From Fictibacillus solisalsi (GTDB lineage Bacteria > Bacillota > Bacilli > Bacillales > Fictibacillaceae), in contig NZ_FNHW01000001.1 of NCBI RefSeq assembly GCF_900103485.1, forward strand, positions 159,418 to 223,417: DNA of 64,000 nucleotides, read 5' to 3'. The translations under genes and the position numbers were made by a program. Shown here piece after piece: positions 25,105 through 33,321 of the stretch (its first letter is position 1; every line of letters begins with the position of its first letter). A model generated the notes under the pieces. The model did not search any database. It was not told the origin of the DNA and saw only the letters and a program-made list of their open reading frames with translations.

Positions 25105-25938
25105 TCAATGTGCCAGTTTTTTTATTTGATCGATCTCCTCAGCATGAAGGATGCCCGCATCTGACGGTGTTTCAAGAAGGAGAGGGATCTCTTGTAATAT
25201 GGGGGAACAGATGAAGGATTGAAACTGTTCGCTGGAGATATACCCATTTTTAAAAATATTCGCATGACGGTCTTTGCCTTCCGCGTAAGGATATTTGGAG
25301 TTATTAAGATGAATGGCTGTCAGGTGCTGAATATAACCGAGCTGTTCACCATGTTGCACAATTTCTTCCCAGTTGTCGCCGTTCCAAAGACCGCTGGCAA
25401 AAGCATGGCATGTGTCTAAGCAAAAGCCAATTTTTTCAGGATAATGAGTCAAATTGCGAACTTGAACGAGTTCCTCCAGTGTAGTGCCCATTGAACCAGG
25501 CCGTCCTGCGTTGTTTTCAAGCAAAACCTTACAGCTTCCTTCCCAATCGTTAAGGACCTCGTTCAGCATAGAAATCATGGTTTGGTACGCAGCAAGAGGA
25601 TCACTGCTAATCGCGCGATTTCCAAAATGAACGACAACCCCTACTGCACCGCAGGCCTCTGAAATTTCAAGGTCATTGGCAAGGGAGCGGATGATGAGTT
25701 CTTTTTTGTCAGTATGAGGAGTTAGGCTTGTTGGGTACGGAGTATGGGCGATGGAGAGGACATCATGCTGAGAGCAAAATTGTTTACATTGCTCGGCGTC
25801 ATCCCGGTTAAATTCTTTTATTGAAAGACTTCTGGGATTCTTCGGAAAAAATTGAAAGGCATTAGCCCCGATCGAAGCAGCGTGTTTGGCCGCCCCGTAA
25901 TATCCGTTTCGTATACTTACATGACAGCCTAATCTCAT
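25105..25938 (-). CDS. nfo: endonuclease IV (AP endonuclease)
   Basis: A 277-residue TIM-barrel DNA repair enzyme that cuts abasic sites. Family signatures are G-C-H-V-S-I at the N-terminus, A-H-T-P-Y-P-T-S-L, L-L-E-N-N-A-G (metal-binding Glu), G-F-C-L-D-T-C-H-A-F-A-S-G (AP endonuclease family 2 signature) and H-L-N-N-S-K with D-R-H-A-N-I. It is probably one of the spore-DNA repair enzymes, as B. subtilis Nfo is. It is monocistronic; the RBS is weak (AAAGG about 13 bases upstream). Confidence 0.93.
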   Translation of the reverse strand: MRLGCHVSIRNGYYGAAKHAASIGANAFQFFPKNPRSLSIKEFNRDDAEQCKQFCSQHDVLSIAHTPYPTSLTPHTDKKELIIRSLANDLEISEACGAVGVVVHFGNRAISSDPLAAYQTMISMLNEVLNDWEGSCKVLLENNAGRPGSMGTTLEELVQVRNLTHYPEKIGFCLDTCHAFASGLWNGDNWEEIVQHGEQLGYIQHLTAIHLNNSKYPYAEGKDRHANIFKNGYISSEQFQSFICSPILQEIPLLLETPSDAGILHAEEIDQIKKLAH

Positions 25939-26023
25939 GAGGACAACCAGCCTTTCAATCGTTTTTATTAGCGTGAACTACAGGTGATATTTCATTCTGT
26001 TTCGAGTTAAATTCATAATATTT

Positions 26024-26080
26024 CCTCTATGAAGAGATGCCCTGAAGCCTATCGGGTTCGGCCTGGCCCCGGACCAGAGG
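26024..26080 (+). other. GC-rich structured element upstream of the DUF2512 gene
   Basis: CCTCT (26024-26028) can close with AGAGG (26076-26080). Directly inside, GGTTCGG (26055-26061) pairs with CCGGACC (26069-26075). The block is far richer in G+C than the AT-rich sequence around it. Orientation is assumed from the downstream gene. It may be an aptamer or small RNA. Confidence 0.35.
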
Positions 26081-26104
26081 AAGACCAACCAGAAAGTAAG
26101 AATG

Positions 26105-26150
26105 AACCTCCTTTTTTTGTTGCAAACTAGGAACAGAAAAGGAGGTTTTT
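26105..26150 (+). promoter_or_regulatory. hairpin burying the RBS of the DUF2512 gene
   Basis: AACCTCCTTTT (26105-26115) pairs perfectly with AAAAGGAGGTT (26137-26147). The right arm is the ribosome binding site of the gene starting at 26154, and the T-run after it gives the shape of an intrinsic terminator. Either way the stem should reduce expression unless disrupted. Confidence 0.65.
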
Positions 26151-26153
26151 AAA

Positions 26154-26600
26154 GTGGAACAAGCAAAAGTGATTTTACTTAAATTTATTGTTTGCCTTAT
26201 TGCATTTTCAATTGGATTGGACTTGTTCTTTGATGCAACACTGACCGATATTATTTCCTTTAGCGTTACGACTACAGTCGCTACGTATATCCTCGCTGAC
26301 CGTATTCTTTTGCCGCGTATCGGCAAAGGCAATACCCTGCTGGCGGAATTTTTGCTGACATACACCATAGTATGGGTGTTTGGGTCCATCCTTTTGCATG
26401 GTTATCTTCAAATTGCCTGGGGCAGTGCCATTTCAGCAGTCATCATCACGGCAGGAGAGGTTTACATTCATAAATTTTTACTAAAGCACATGCCAAGCCC
26501 AAGCAAGAGGGAAGAATTACAGTCGCATCCAGGCACAACGCCAAAACTTCGGTTTGTTACAGAGTTTGCGGAGGATGATGATCCCACAAAACGAAAGTAG
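26154..26600 (+). CDS. YndM-like DUF2512 membrane protein
   Basis: A 148-residue protein with four transmembrane helices (about residues 5-25, 30-50, 62-82 and 86-106) and a charged cytoplasmic tail ending DDDPTKRK. The pattern matches DUF2512 (B. subtilis YndM), whose function is unknown. It starts at GTG, 6 bases after AAAGGAGG, which is itself inside a perfect hairpin. Monocistronic. Confidence 0.82.
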   Translation: MEQAKVILLKFIVCLIAFSIGLDLFFDATLTDIISFSVTTTVATYILADRILLPRIGKGNTLLAEFLLTYTIVWVFGSILLHGYLQIAWGSAISAVIITAGEVYIHKFLLKHMPSPSKREELQSHPGTTPKLRFVTEFAEDDDPTKRK

Positions 26601-26621
26601 AAAGAAGTGAGTAATTTGGAA

Positions 26622-26649
26622 GAGGAGCTCTGCTTAAGCTCTTCTTTTT
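26622..26649 (+). terminator. terminator of the DUF2512 gene
   Basis: GAGGAGCT pairs with AGCTCTTC (one G-U), loop of 7, then T5. Confidence 0.75.
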
Positions 26650-26740
26650 CTATGTGAATTGACACATATCCCTGGTAATTAACTGGTAGATATGTCATAA
26701 TTGGAAACTGTTGTAATAGTAGTATAGGGGAGGGAGAAAT

Positions 26741-26902
26741 ATGAAGGTACTGATTGGTTCGATCATTGTGGTTCTGGTGATCTGTTTTGGCGTATGGCTC
26801 ATTTTGTCTCCTTCATTTAAAAAAGTGGGCAATACCGCTCACAAGCTAAGAGAGAATGTACAGGGGGAAGAAAATGGAGAAGAAAAGCAAGAAAGGCAAT
26901 AA
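26741..26902 (+). CDS. small single-pass membrane protein (53 aa)
   Basis: A 53-codon ORF with GGGAGGGAG 7 bases before ATG. The product has one transmembrane helix (residues about 3-24: LIGSIIVVLVICFGVWLIL) and a charged tail rich in Glu and Lys. It overlaps the start of the SPFH gene by 29 bases in another frame, which indicates translational coupling. It may be a partner of the SPFH protein; this is inferred from position. Confidence 0.65.
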   Translation: MKVLIGSIIVVLVICFGVWLILSPSFKKVGNTAHKLRENVQGEENGEEKQERQ

Positions 26903-27698
26903 CCGCAAAGTACTTGGGGGAATTATCATCGGGGTTGCTTTAATCCTGGCAGTTGGTATTACTTCGTTGTTCATAGAAAAGGTGCCCAACGGCTATGTAG
27001 GGGTCGTGTACAGCCCGAATGGCGGGGTTCAAGATGATACATTAGGACAGGGATGGCACTTGGTCGGCTTGTTTGACAAGGTGACGATTTATCCGGTTCG
27101 CATGCAGACCGTTAATTACAGCAATATTCAAGTGGCAACGTCCGACGGTAAAAGTGTAACGATTGATTTTGCTTACAATTACAGCATCCAGCCTGATAAA
27201 GTGGTACAGGTGTTCAATAAGTTCGGTCCGGTGGAAATCGAAGAAATTGAAGGATCGTATTTGCGGACACGGCTGTGGGATGCAGGGCGAAAAGCCATTG
27301 CAAAATATTCGGTTATTGATACATACGGTGAGAAATCATCAGAAGCAGCAAGTAACGTGCAGAAAATTTTTGCCGAGGATGTTCGTCAGCTGGGCTTTAA
27401 CGTGAATAATTTGACACTTGGGGTGCCCAAGCCGGATAAATCCACTCAGGCCGCGATTGATAAAAGAGTGGAAGCCGCACAAGAGCTGGAACGAAAACAA
27501 ATTGAACTGAAAATCGCAAAAGCTGAGGCTGAAAAGAAGCAAATTGAAGCCAAAGGGATTGCTGATTATAACGCAATCATAAAAAAATCGATCTCCAAAG
27601 AAGTCATTCAAAACAAGTGGATCGAAAAATGGGATGGAAAGATGCCAAAAGCGACGGGAACAAACTCTTTAATTCAGATACCGGTTGACGAAAAATAA
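26874..27698 (+). CDS. SPFH/Band 7 (prohibitin-like) protein
   Basis: A 274-residue membrane-anchored protein: basic N-terminus, one transmembrane helix (about 14-36), then an SPFH domain starting I-E-K-V-P-N-G-Y-V-G-V-V-Y. It ends in an Ala/Glu/Lys/Gln coiled coil (A-A-I-D-K-R-V-E-A-A-Q-E-L-E-R-K-Q). Such proteins form membrane scaffolds or microdomains. ATG at 26874 follows AGGGGGAAG; the ATG at 26856 lies upstream of that site. It is coupled to the preceding 53-residue membrane protein. Confidence 0.85.
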   Translation: MEKKSKKGNNRKVLGGIIIGVALILAVGITSLFIEKVPNGYVGVVYSPNGGVQDDTLGQGWHLVGLFDKVTIYPVRMQTVNYSNIQVATSDGKSVTIDFAYNYSIQPDKVVQVFNKFGPVEIEEIEGSYLRTRLWDAGRKAIAKYSVIDTYGEKSSEAASNVQKIFAEDVRQLGFNVNNLTLGVPKPDKSTQAAIDKRVEAAQELERKQIELKIAKAEAEKKQIEAKGIADYNAIIKKSISKEVIQNKWIEKWDGKMPKATGTNSLIQIPVDEK

Positions 27699-27712
27699 GA
27701 CAGCACAAAATA

Positions 27713-27747
27713 AACAAGCCATTCGCCTCAATTGCGAATGGCTTGTT
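27713..27747. terminator. bidirectional terminator
   Basis: A 14-bp perfect stem (27713-27726 with 27734-27747) between the convergent SPFH and ppc genes. Confidence 0.85.
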
Positions 27748-27753
27748 GTTTGA

Positions 27754-30513
27754 TCAGCCCGTATTTCGGAGCCCTGCGGCAATGCCATTAATAGTAAGCA
27801 ATGCTTCTCTCAGGAGCTCTTCATCGATTTGTTCATTCTCCCGCAGCTTTGAAATCAGCTCAACCTGAAGGAAGCTGAGAGGATCGACATACGGATTTCG
27901 AAGACGGATCGACTCTTTAATATTCGGTACATGGTCCATAAGCTGTTCCTGGCGGGTGATGAGCAGGATCGCATCCTTTGTGCGGTTATACTCATTTTCA
28001 ATTTCCGAGAAAATACGCTGGGCCATATGCTGGTCATCCACCATTGCTGTATACTCTCTGGCAGCAGTCAGATCTGCTTTCATTAAGGCCATTTGGAGAT
28101 TATCGATGGTGGAACGGAAGAACGGCCATTCCTGATACATTTGCTGCAGCAGACGAAGCTGTTCATCTGCTTCTGTATACCGCTGAAGCCCTGTGCCGGC
28201 CGCATACCAGGCAGGCAATAGCTGGCGGCTCTGCGTCCATGCGAATACCCAAGGGATTGCCCGCAAGTCCTCAAACCGTTCGCTCCCTTTACGGCTCATC
28301 GGACGTGAACCGATGTTCAGGGAACCAAGTTCCGGAAGTGGAGTCGCTTGTTTGAAGTAGGTCAGGAAGTCGGGATCATTAAAGACAAGCTCCTGATACT
28401 TTTGAAGAGCAGCAGCAGACATCTCGTCCATCATCTTTTCCCATTCCTTGGAACGTATGTTGTTTTGTTCCGCTTCCGATGATACATTAGCAGCTGCCGA
28501 AAGAAGGGTGGATGTGGCCTGTTCGAGGCTTCGGTAAGAAATGTCATACAGGGAATAGCGTGAGGATAAAACCTCACCCTGCTCTGTAATCTTAAAGCCG
28601 TCACCCAGGGTCTCGGCTGGCTGAGAAAGGATGCTTCGATACAGCGGTCCGCCGCCGCGTCCAAGTGAGCCGCCTCGACCGTGGAAGAACTTAAGTCTCA
28701 CACCATATTTTTCCGCGACTCCATGAATTTCCTGCTGAGCTTTATATAATTTCCAGTTGGCAGTCAATGTCCCGCCATCTTTGCTTCCATCGGAATATCC
28801 CAGCATGATTTCCTGAACATTGCCATGCTTCTCCAGCTGTTTGCGATAGAAATCCATGGAAAACAGCTTTTCCATAATAGCGGGGCCGGCAATCAGATCA
28901 TCAATCGTTTCAAGCAGCGGGGCAACGTTCAACTTGCTTTCGATGCGGCCGTCCGCATGAAGCCGGTATACCCCTGCTTCTTTGGCGAGAACAAGCACTT
29001 CAAGGAGATCGCTGACGGATTCCGTCATACTGACAAGATAGACTTCAATCGCCCGGTCCCCAAACTCCCGGTGGGCTTCCTTGATCATTGTAAATACCTC
29101 AATCATTTGCCGGGTTTCCCCAGAATAATCTTCAGCGAATGGAAGCAGAAGAGGACGGGGATCTTCGAGTACCCCGGTCAATAATGCTACTTTTTCTTCT
29201 TCCTCCAAAGCAGAATAATTATCCGACAGACTTACCGAACGGAAGATTTCTGTAATGGCTGCTTCATGCTCGCCGCTATGATTGCGAATATCCAGTGTAG
29301 CCAAATGGAACCCGAACAGCTCTACCTGACGGATCAGCTGGTCAAGATTTTTTAATCGGCTGCCAGCCGGGGAATGCTGCTCAAAACTTCGCTTGATCTG
29401 CAGCAAATCTTCCAGAAACTCATTGGCATGCTGATAGCCTTGCGTATCTTTGCCAACAAGCTTCAATTTTTTCAGCATAATGGCGATTTTTACACGATAT
29501 GCCTCATGTTCAACTTTCCATTTTTCATCCTCTTGAAGAAATGCAGCGTCTTTTTTGTTGGCTGCTACAAGTTCTTCAGAAATCTGTACATGCTTTGTGG
29601 ACTGGCTCATCTGTTTCATCAGGCTGGTCAGCGCATGGTGATATTTTCGCAAAGCCAGTTTCCGGTGCTTCGTCAATGTCTCCCAAGTGAGGGAAGGGGT
29701 AACATTTGGATTCCCGTCACGGTCTCCGCCAATCCATGAACCAAAACGAAGAATGTTGGGCACATGCCACTCTTCTGAAGAATAATGCTTCTGAAGGGTT
29801 TCCTGGAGCTCCTCGTGAATTTGTGGAAGCACCTCAAAGAGTGTCTCATCAAAATAATAAAGGCCATTGGCCACCTCATCCATAACGGTTGGCTTGCGGT
29901 CACGAAGCTCATCGGTCTGCCACAGGATGGTAATCTCGTTAAACAGTTTTTCCTGCACCTCTTCACGTTCCCTGGAGGTAAGAACGGTTTGATCCAGCTG
30001 ATGCAGTAAAAGCGCGATCCGTTTATGGATTTCAAGTACACTTCTTCGTGTGGATTCTGTAGGATGTGCGGTAATAATCAATTCCATGGACAGCTTATCG
30101 ATCACGTTTTTTATAAGATCTGCTTCAACGCCATTTTCTTTAAACGAGCTAACGGTTGATTCAAGGGAACCCGGCTGGTTTCCGTCAAGAAGCTGATATT
30201 CTCTTCGGCGACGGATACGGTGATTTTGTTCTGCGATGTTAACCAGATGAAAATAAATGGCAAAAGCCCGAATGACCTGCTGTCTTTGCGGTAATTGCAG
30301 AGCAGCAATTTCATTTTTCAGCTCTTGATAGGATAATTGGTCATTGTTTCGAAGAGACTTGGTCATTTCTCTGATTTTTTCCACTTTATCCAATAAGTCC
30401 TGTCCGCCTTGCTGTACCAGGACATTTCCCAGCAGCTGTCCGAGGAATTTGACATCCCGGCGCAGCGGAGAGCTATTATTTTCAGCTTTTGCGGATTCTA
30501 AAGTTGTAGTCAT
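27754..30513 (-). CDS. ppc: phosphoenolpyruvate carboxylase
   Basis: A 919-residue enzyme that carboxylates PEP to oxaloacetate, an anaplerotic step. Signatures: I-T-A-H-P-T-E-S-T-R-R (catalytic His), G-S-W-I-G-G-D-R-D-G-N-P, M-L-G-Y-S-D-G-S-K-D-G-G and F-H-G-R-G-G-S-L-G-R-G-G-G-P, ending in the usual R-N-T-G. Full length for bacterial PEPC. AAGGAAGGTG precedes the ATG. The bicarbonate it uses could be supplied by the carbonic anhydrase 8 kb away, although no direct link is shown. Confidence 0.97.
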   Translation of the reverse strand: MTTTLESAKAENNSSPLRRDVKFLGQLLGNVLVQQGGQDLLDKVEKIREMTKSLRNNDQLSYQELKNEIAALQLPQRQQVIRAFAIYFHLVNIAEQNHRIRRRREYQLLDGNQPGSLESTVSSFKENGVEADLIKNVIDKLSMELIITAHPTESTRRSVLEIHKRIALLLHQLDQTVLTSREREEVQEKLFNEITILWQTDELRDRKPTVMDEVANGLYYFDETLFEVLPQIHEELQETLQKHYSSEEWHVPNILRFGSWIGGDRDGNPNVTPSLTWETLTKHRKLALRKYHHALTSLMKQMSQSTKHVQISEELVAANKKDAAFLQEDEKWKVEHEAYRVKIAIMLKKLKLVGKDTQGYQHANEFLEDLLQIKRSFEQHSPAGSRLKNLDQLIRQVELFGFHLATLDIRNHSGEHEAAITEIFRSVSLSDNYSALEEEEKVALLTGVLEDPRPLLLPFAEDYSGETRQMIEVFTMIKEAHREFGDRAIEVYLVSMTESVSDLLEVLVLAKEAGVYRLHADGRIESKLNVAPLLETIDDLIAGPAIMEKLFSMDFYRKQLEKHGNVQEIMLGYSDGSKDGGTLTANWKLYKAQQEIHGVAEKYGVRLKFFHGRGGSLGRGGGPLYRSILSQPAETLGDGFKITEQGEVLSSRYSLYDISYRSLEQATSTLLSAAANVSSEAEQNNIRSKEWEKMMDEMSAAALQKYQELVFNDPDFLTYFKQATPLPELGSLNIGSRPMSRKGSERFEDLRAIPWVFAWTQSRQLLPAWYAAGTGLQRYTEADEQLRLLQQMYQEWPFFRSTIDNLQMALMKADLTAAREYTAMVDDQHMAQRIFSEIENEYNRTKDAILLITRQEQLMDHVPNIKESIRLRNPYVDPLSFLQVELISKLRENEQIDEELLREALLTINGIAAGLRNTG

Positions 30514-30704
30514 GACTTCACCTTCCTTAACTGTAATCCCTTACTGTTGAATTCTGTTCCATTGTTTGAATATTTTGATTGTATGCATTGTACCATAAAA
30601 GCACTCTTCTTTCCCAGCGTAAAATAATTGGAAAAGATATCTGTGTGAGTAAAAAAAGCAAAAAAACTAATACAGTTGATGATGTAAGCGTATACACTTG
30701 AAAT

Positions 30705-30733
30705 AAAAAAATACCCGGCGGGACAGCCGGGCA
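30705..30733 (-). terminator. minus-strand terminator upstream of ppc
   Basis: On the minus strand TGCCCGGC pairs with GCCGGGTA and T7 follows. It lies about 190 bases upstream of ppc, and no recognised minus-strand gene ends here. It either insulates ppc or ends an unseen minus-strand RNA. Confidence 0.65.
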
Positions 30734-30764
30734 TCACGTCTAAATATGAAAAGGGGTTGTTGGG

Positions 30765-30902
30765 ATGTCTTTACTATATCAGCTCGTACATCACAATCAT
30801 GGAATGTGTGACATTTTAGACATTCAACAAAAAGATTCAACAGGTTGTAATAAGTTAGTGGGGATTCGAATGAACAGAAAATTTTGGTATGATAAAGAGT
30901 AA
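30765..30902 (+). CDS. possible small protein (45 aa)
   Basis: A 45-codon ORF with AAGGGG 8 bases before ATG. The product begins MSLLYQLVHHNHGMCDILDI and ends in the basic RMNRKFWYDKE. It has no motif or membrane segment. Support is limited to RBS and codon continuity, so it may be chance. Confidence 0.35.
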   Translation: MSLLYQLVHHNHGMCDILDIQQKDSTGCNKLVGIRMNRKFWYDKE

Positions 30903-31091
30903 AGGGGGTGCATCCGGTTGGAGAATCACATACGATTGTCCGGGACTTCTTTCACTCATGCAAAGCCTGATAGTAGAAAGGCGATCCTTTGCATGGGGTG
31001 AAACATCTAATTGATCGCAAAAAACAGCTTTTCTGGTATTTTGGCTTTGCACCTTATTTTGCTGGAATTCAAAAATAAGGGGCTGGCAAAA
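30903..31091. other. intergenic region with long hairpin
   Basis: CATGCAAAG (30957-30965) pairs with CTTTGCATG (30987-30995), with an inner GCCT/AGGC helix, upstream of the CD3324-type gene. A TTG ORF of 26 codons (30919-30999) behind AAAGGGGGTG crosses it. I see no firm gene. Confidence 0.35.
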
Positions 31092-31361
31092 ATGAAATAT
31101 AGTAATGCAGGTAAAGTGTTACCTGAGAATCTGATTCTGGAAATCCAAAAGTATGTTCAAGGGGAGACCCTTTATATTCCCAAACGGGAAGCGGAGCACC
31201 GGAAATGGGGAGTTTCGAGTGGCGGGAGGCGGCTGCTTGACCGGCGTAATGCCGGAATAAAAGCATCTTTTCGTAACGGAAGCAGCATCGAGCAGCTGGC
31301 CGAGGAACATTATCTTTCCACTGAAACCATTAAGAAGATTGTCTATTCTCGAAAAACGTAG
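31092..31361 (+). CDS. CD3324 family helix-turn-helix protein
   Basis: An 89-residue protein of the CD3324/Mor-like type: M-K-Y-x-N-A-x-x-V-L-P-E-N-L-I-L-E-I-Q-K-Y at the N-terminus, then the conserved Y-I-P-K-R-E-x-E-H-R-K-W-G. A C-terminal helix-turn-helix follows (S-I-E-Q-L-A-E-E-H-Y-L-S-T-E-T-I-K-K-I). It probably binds DNA; targets are unknown. The ATG at 31092 has AAGGGG upstream; the in-frame ATG at 31011 does not fit the family start. Confidence 0.8.
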   Translation: MKYSNAGKVLPENLILEIQKYVQGETLYIPKREAEHRKWGVSSGGRRLLDRRNAGIKASFRNGSSIEQLAEEHYLSTETIKKIVYSRKT

Positions 31362-31364
31362 TGC

Positions 31365-31399
31365 AAAGCACTGGTGCATACTTTCACCAGTGCTTTTTT
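31365..31399 (+). terminator. terminator of the CD3324-type gene
   Basis: AAAGCACTGGTG (31365-31376) pairs perfectly with CACCAGTGCTTT (31385-31396), then T's. Confidence 0.88.
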
Positions 31400-31499
31400 A
31401 TGTAAAAAACGGTTCTAAATCATTTTTTCCATTTTGGATGTGTGTTGCTTTTTTTATACTGGATATAAAAGGCACCAGTAATGATTGGAGAGATAACGG

Positions 31500-32150
31500 A
31501 TGACAGAAGGATTTATTAAAAATGAACAGTTAAATTTCATAAAGAAACAGATTGCTTTGATTAAGGACACGACTCAAAAACACGTGCCACCATCTGTTTT
31601 GAAGGCGACAATCGATATGGCCAATGCCAAAGTCCTTGACCTTTTTCCAAACGCATCATCAGATCAACGAGAAATGCTGGACCTTTCAAGACTGAAAACA
31701 GATGAGGAATTTGACCAGTATATTCAGCACCTTTCCGCTGTTTTGCTGCCTTTTTCAAGTGTGACAGAGCAGGAATTGAAAAAAATGTTTCCGAAAAATA
31801 AAAAGTTAAAGCTGCCGGATTTATCAATGATTGACTACAGAAAGCTGACGTACCTGAGCTGGAACGATCTCAGGTCCAATAAAAAGTTTATAGTATATGA
31901 ATTGGATGGGAAGTTGGTCGGCATTGAATGCAAGTTTGAGCCGGCGGGTAAGAAGAGCTTTTGCTCATTTTGTAAATGTGCGGGAGAGGTCGCTTATATT
32001 TCAACTGTAACCAAGGCAAAGAAATCCAAAAATCCGGATTACTACAAGGCCATTGGCAATCTGATCTGCGCTGACAACAGCGAGTGCAATAAAAAAATAA
32101 CCAACACCGGTTATTTAACATCCTTTTTAAAAGAATCATTGGGAATCTGA
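31500..32150 (+). CDS. FusB/Fbp-type EF-G-binding protein
   Basis: A 216-residue two-domain protein. The N-terminal half is helical, and the C-terminal half is the treble-clef zinc domain of the FusB family (C-S-F-C in F-C-S-F-C-K-C and C-A-D-N-S-E-C). FusB proteins bind elongation factor G and release it from ribosomes stalled by fusidic acid; chromosomal relatives (Fbp in Listeria) do the same at lower level. GGAGAG precedes the ATG. It is monocistronic, with a long hairpin terminator. Confidence 0.85.
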   Translation: MTEGFIKNEQLNFIKKQIALIKDTTQKHVPPSVLKATIDMANAKVLDLFPNASSDQREMLDLSRLKTDEEFDQYIQHLSAVLLPFSSVTEQELKKMFPKNKKLKLPDLSMIDYRKLTYLSWNDLRSNKKFIVYELDGKLVGIECKFEPAGKKSFCSFCKCAGEVAYISTVTKAKKSKNPDYYKAIGNLICADNSECNKKITNTGYLTSFLKESLGI

Positions 32151-32190
32151 ACTCATTTTGTAAAAAGAGGAATCTGTGCCGTTTTGTAGA

Positions 32191-32247
32191 AGGGCTTTAC
32201 TTGCGCAAGGCAGGGGAAACTTGTGCAGGTAGAGCCCTGTTTTTTTT
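32191..32247 (+). terminator. terminator of the FusB-type gene
   Basis: AGGGCT pairs with AGCCCT, continued by an imperfect ACTTGCGCAAG/CTTGTGCAGGT helix, then T8. Confidence 0.8.
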
Positions 32248-32352
32248 CCACGCCATGCGATCCATGTTTTAAATTCCTTTGCAGCGTGAAAATATAAAGG
32301 ATATGGTTATTTGCCAGAAGAGCCGCAGTAAACAAAAGTAAGGAGCAGGTGA

Positions 32353-33321
32353 ATGATTAGATTTGATAATGTTTCAAAAAAGTACAATGACGGGACCATG
32401 GCGGTAAAATCGCTGAACCTGGAGATCCGGGCAGGGGAATTCTTCGTTGTTATCGGGCCAAGCGGGTGCGGTAAAACGACTATGCTCAAAATGATCAACA
32501 GGCTGATTAAACTATCAGAAGGGACCCTCTTCATTGATGGGAAGAGAATCAGTGATTACGATATTCATGAACTGCGTTGGAATATTGGATATGTTCTTCA
32601 GCAGATCGCTTTGTTTCCCCATATGACCATCCAGGAAAATATCTCGGTCGTTCCTGAGCTCAGGGGATGGAGCAGAGAAAAAATAACAAAGCGAGTAGAT
32701 GAGTTATTGGATATGGTCGGTTTGCCTCCTGATACGTACCGCGGCAGGAAGCCAAAAGAACTTTCGGGCGGCCAGCAGCAACGCGTTGGCGTCATCCGGG
32801 CACTGGCTGCTGATCCGGAAATCATTCTCATGGACGAGCCATTTAGTGCACTTGATCCTATCAGCCGCGAAAAGCTGCAGGATGATCTTTACGATTTGCA
32901 GAGGCGTATCAAGAAGACGATTGTATTTGTAACGCATGATATGAAAGAAGCGCTAAAGCTGGGAGACCGCATTTGTATCATGAATGGTGGCGAAATTGTT
33001 CAAATTGGAACTCCGGAGGATCTCCTGCAGCATCCTGCTGATGATTTTGTTCGGGATTTTGTTGGCAGCAATGAAAAATCATATGAAGCAAAAGGGGACC
33101 TTTCACGTCTGGCTGCTCCTCTTCCAGCAGATGTAAGTTTTTCTGAATCATTGAAAATGATATCTGCGTCTGCTTCATTAAAAGATGCTCTGTTCCTTTT
33201 AAAGGATGAAGAAGAGTTGGGGGTTGAGGATGATGGAAAAGTGATCGGTACCCTCAGCAGACATGCCGTGATTCAGTACCTTTCGGATCATTTGGAGGAA
33301 AGGAGCAGCGGCTATGAATAA
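32353..33321 (+). CDS. glycine betaine/osmolyte-type ABC transporter ATPase
   Basis: A 322-residue ATPase of the OpuCA/ProV type. Walker A GPSGCGKTT, L-R-W-N-I-G-Y-V-L-Q-Q (Q-loop), L-S-G-G-Q-Q-Q-R, I-I-L-M-D-E-P and V-T-H-D-M-K-E-A-L are present. About 80 C-terminal residues resemble a single reduced CBS-like extension (V-I-G-T-L-S-R-H-A-V-I). MIRFDNVSKKY is the usual start of this family. It overlaps the fused permease gene by 8 bases, so both are one operon. Confidence 0.88.
   Translation: MIRFDNVSKKYNDGTMAVKSLNLEIRAGEFFVVIGPSGCGKTTMLKMINRLIKLSEGTLFIDGKRISDYDIHELRWNIGYVLQQIALFPHMTIQENISVVPELRGWSREKITKRVDELLDMVGLPPDTYRGRKPKELSGGQQQRVGVIRALAADPEIILMDEPFSALDPISREKLQDDLYDLQRRIKKTIVFVTHDMKEALKLGDRICIMNGGEIVQIGTPEDLLQHPADDFVRDFVGSNEKSYEAKGDLSRLAAPLPADVSFSESLKMISASASLKDALFLLKDEEELGVEDDGKVIGTLSRHAVIQYLSDHLEERSSGYE

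Noticed and set aside
28825-30041. Several 60-120 codon plus- and minus-strand ORFs inside ppc
   Set aside because: All are shadows of the 919-codon PEP carboxylase gene.
30855-31052. 65-codon minus-strand ORF upstream of ppc
   Set aside because: GTG start without a ribosome binding site and it ends 120 bases before the terminator that faces it.
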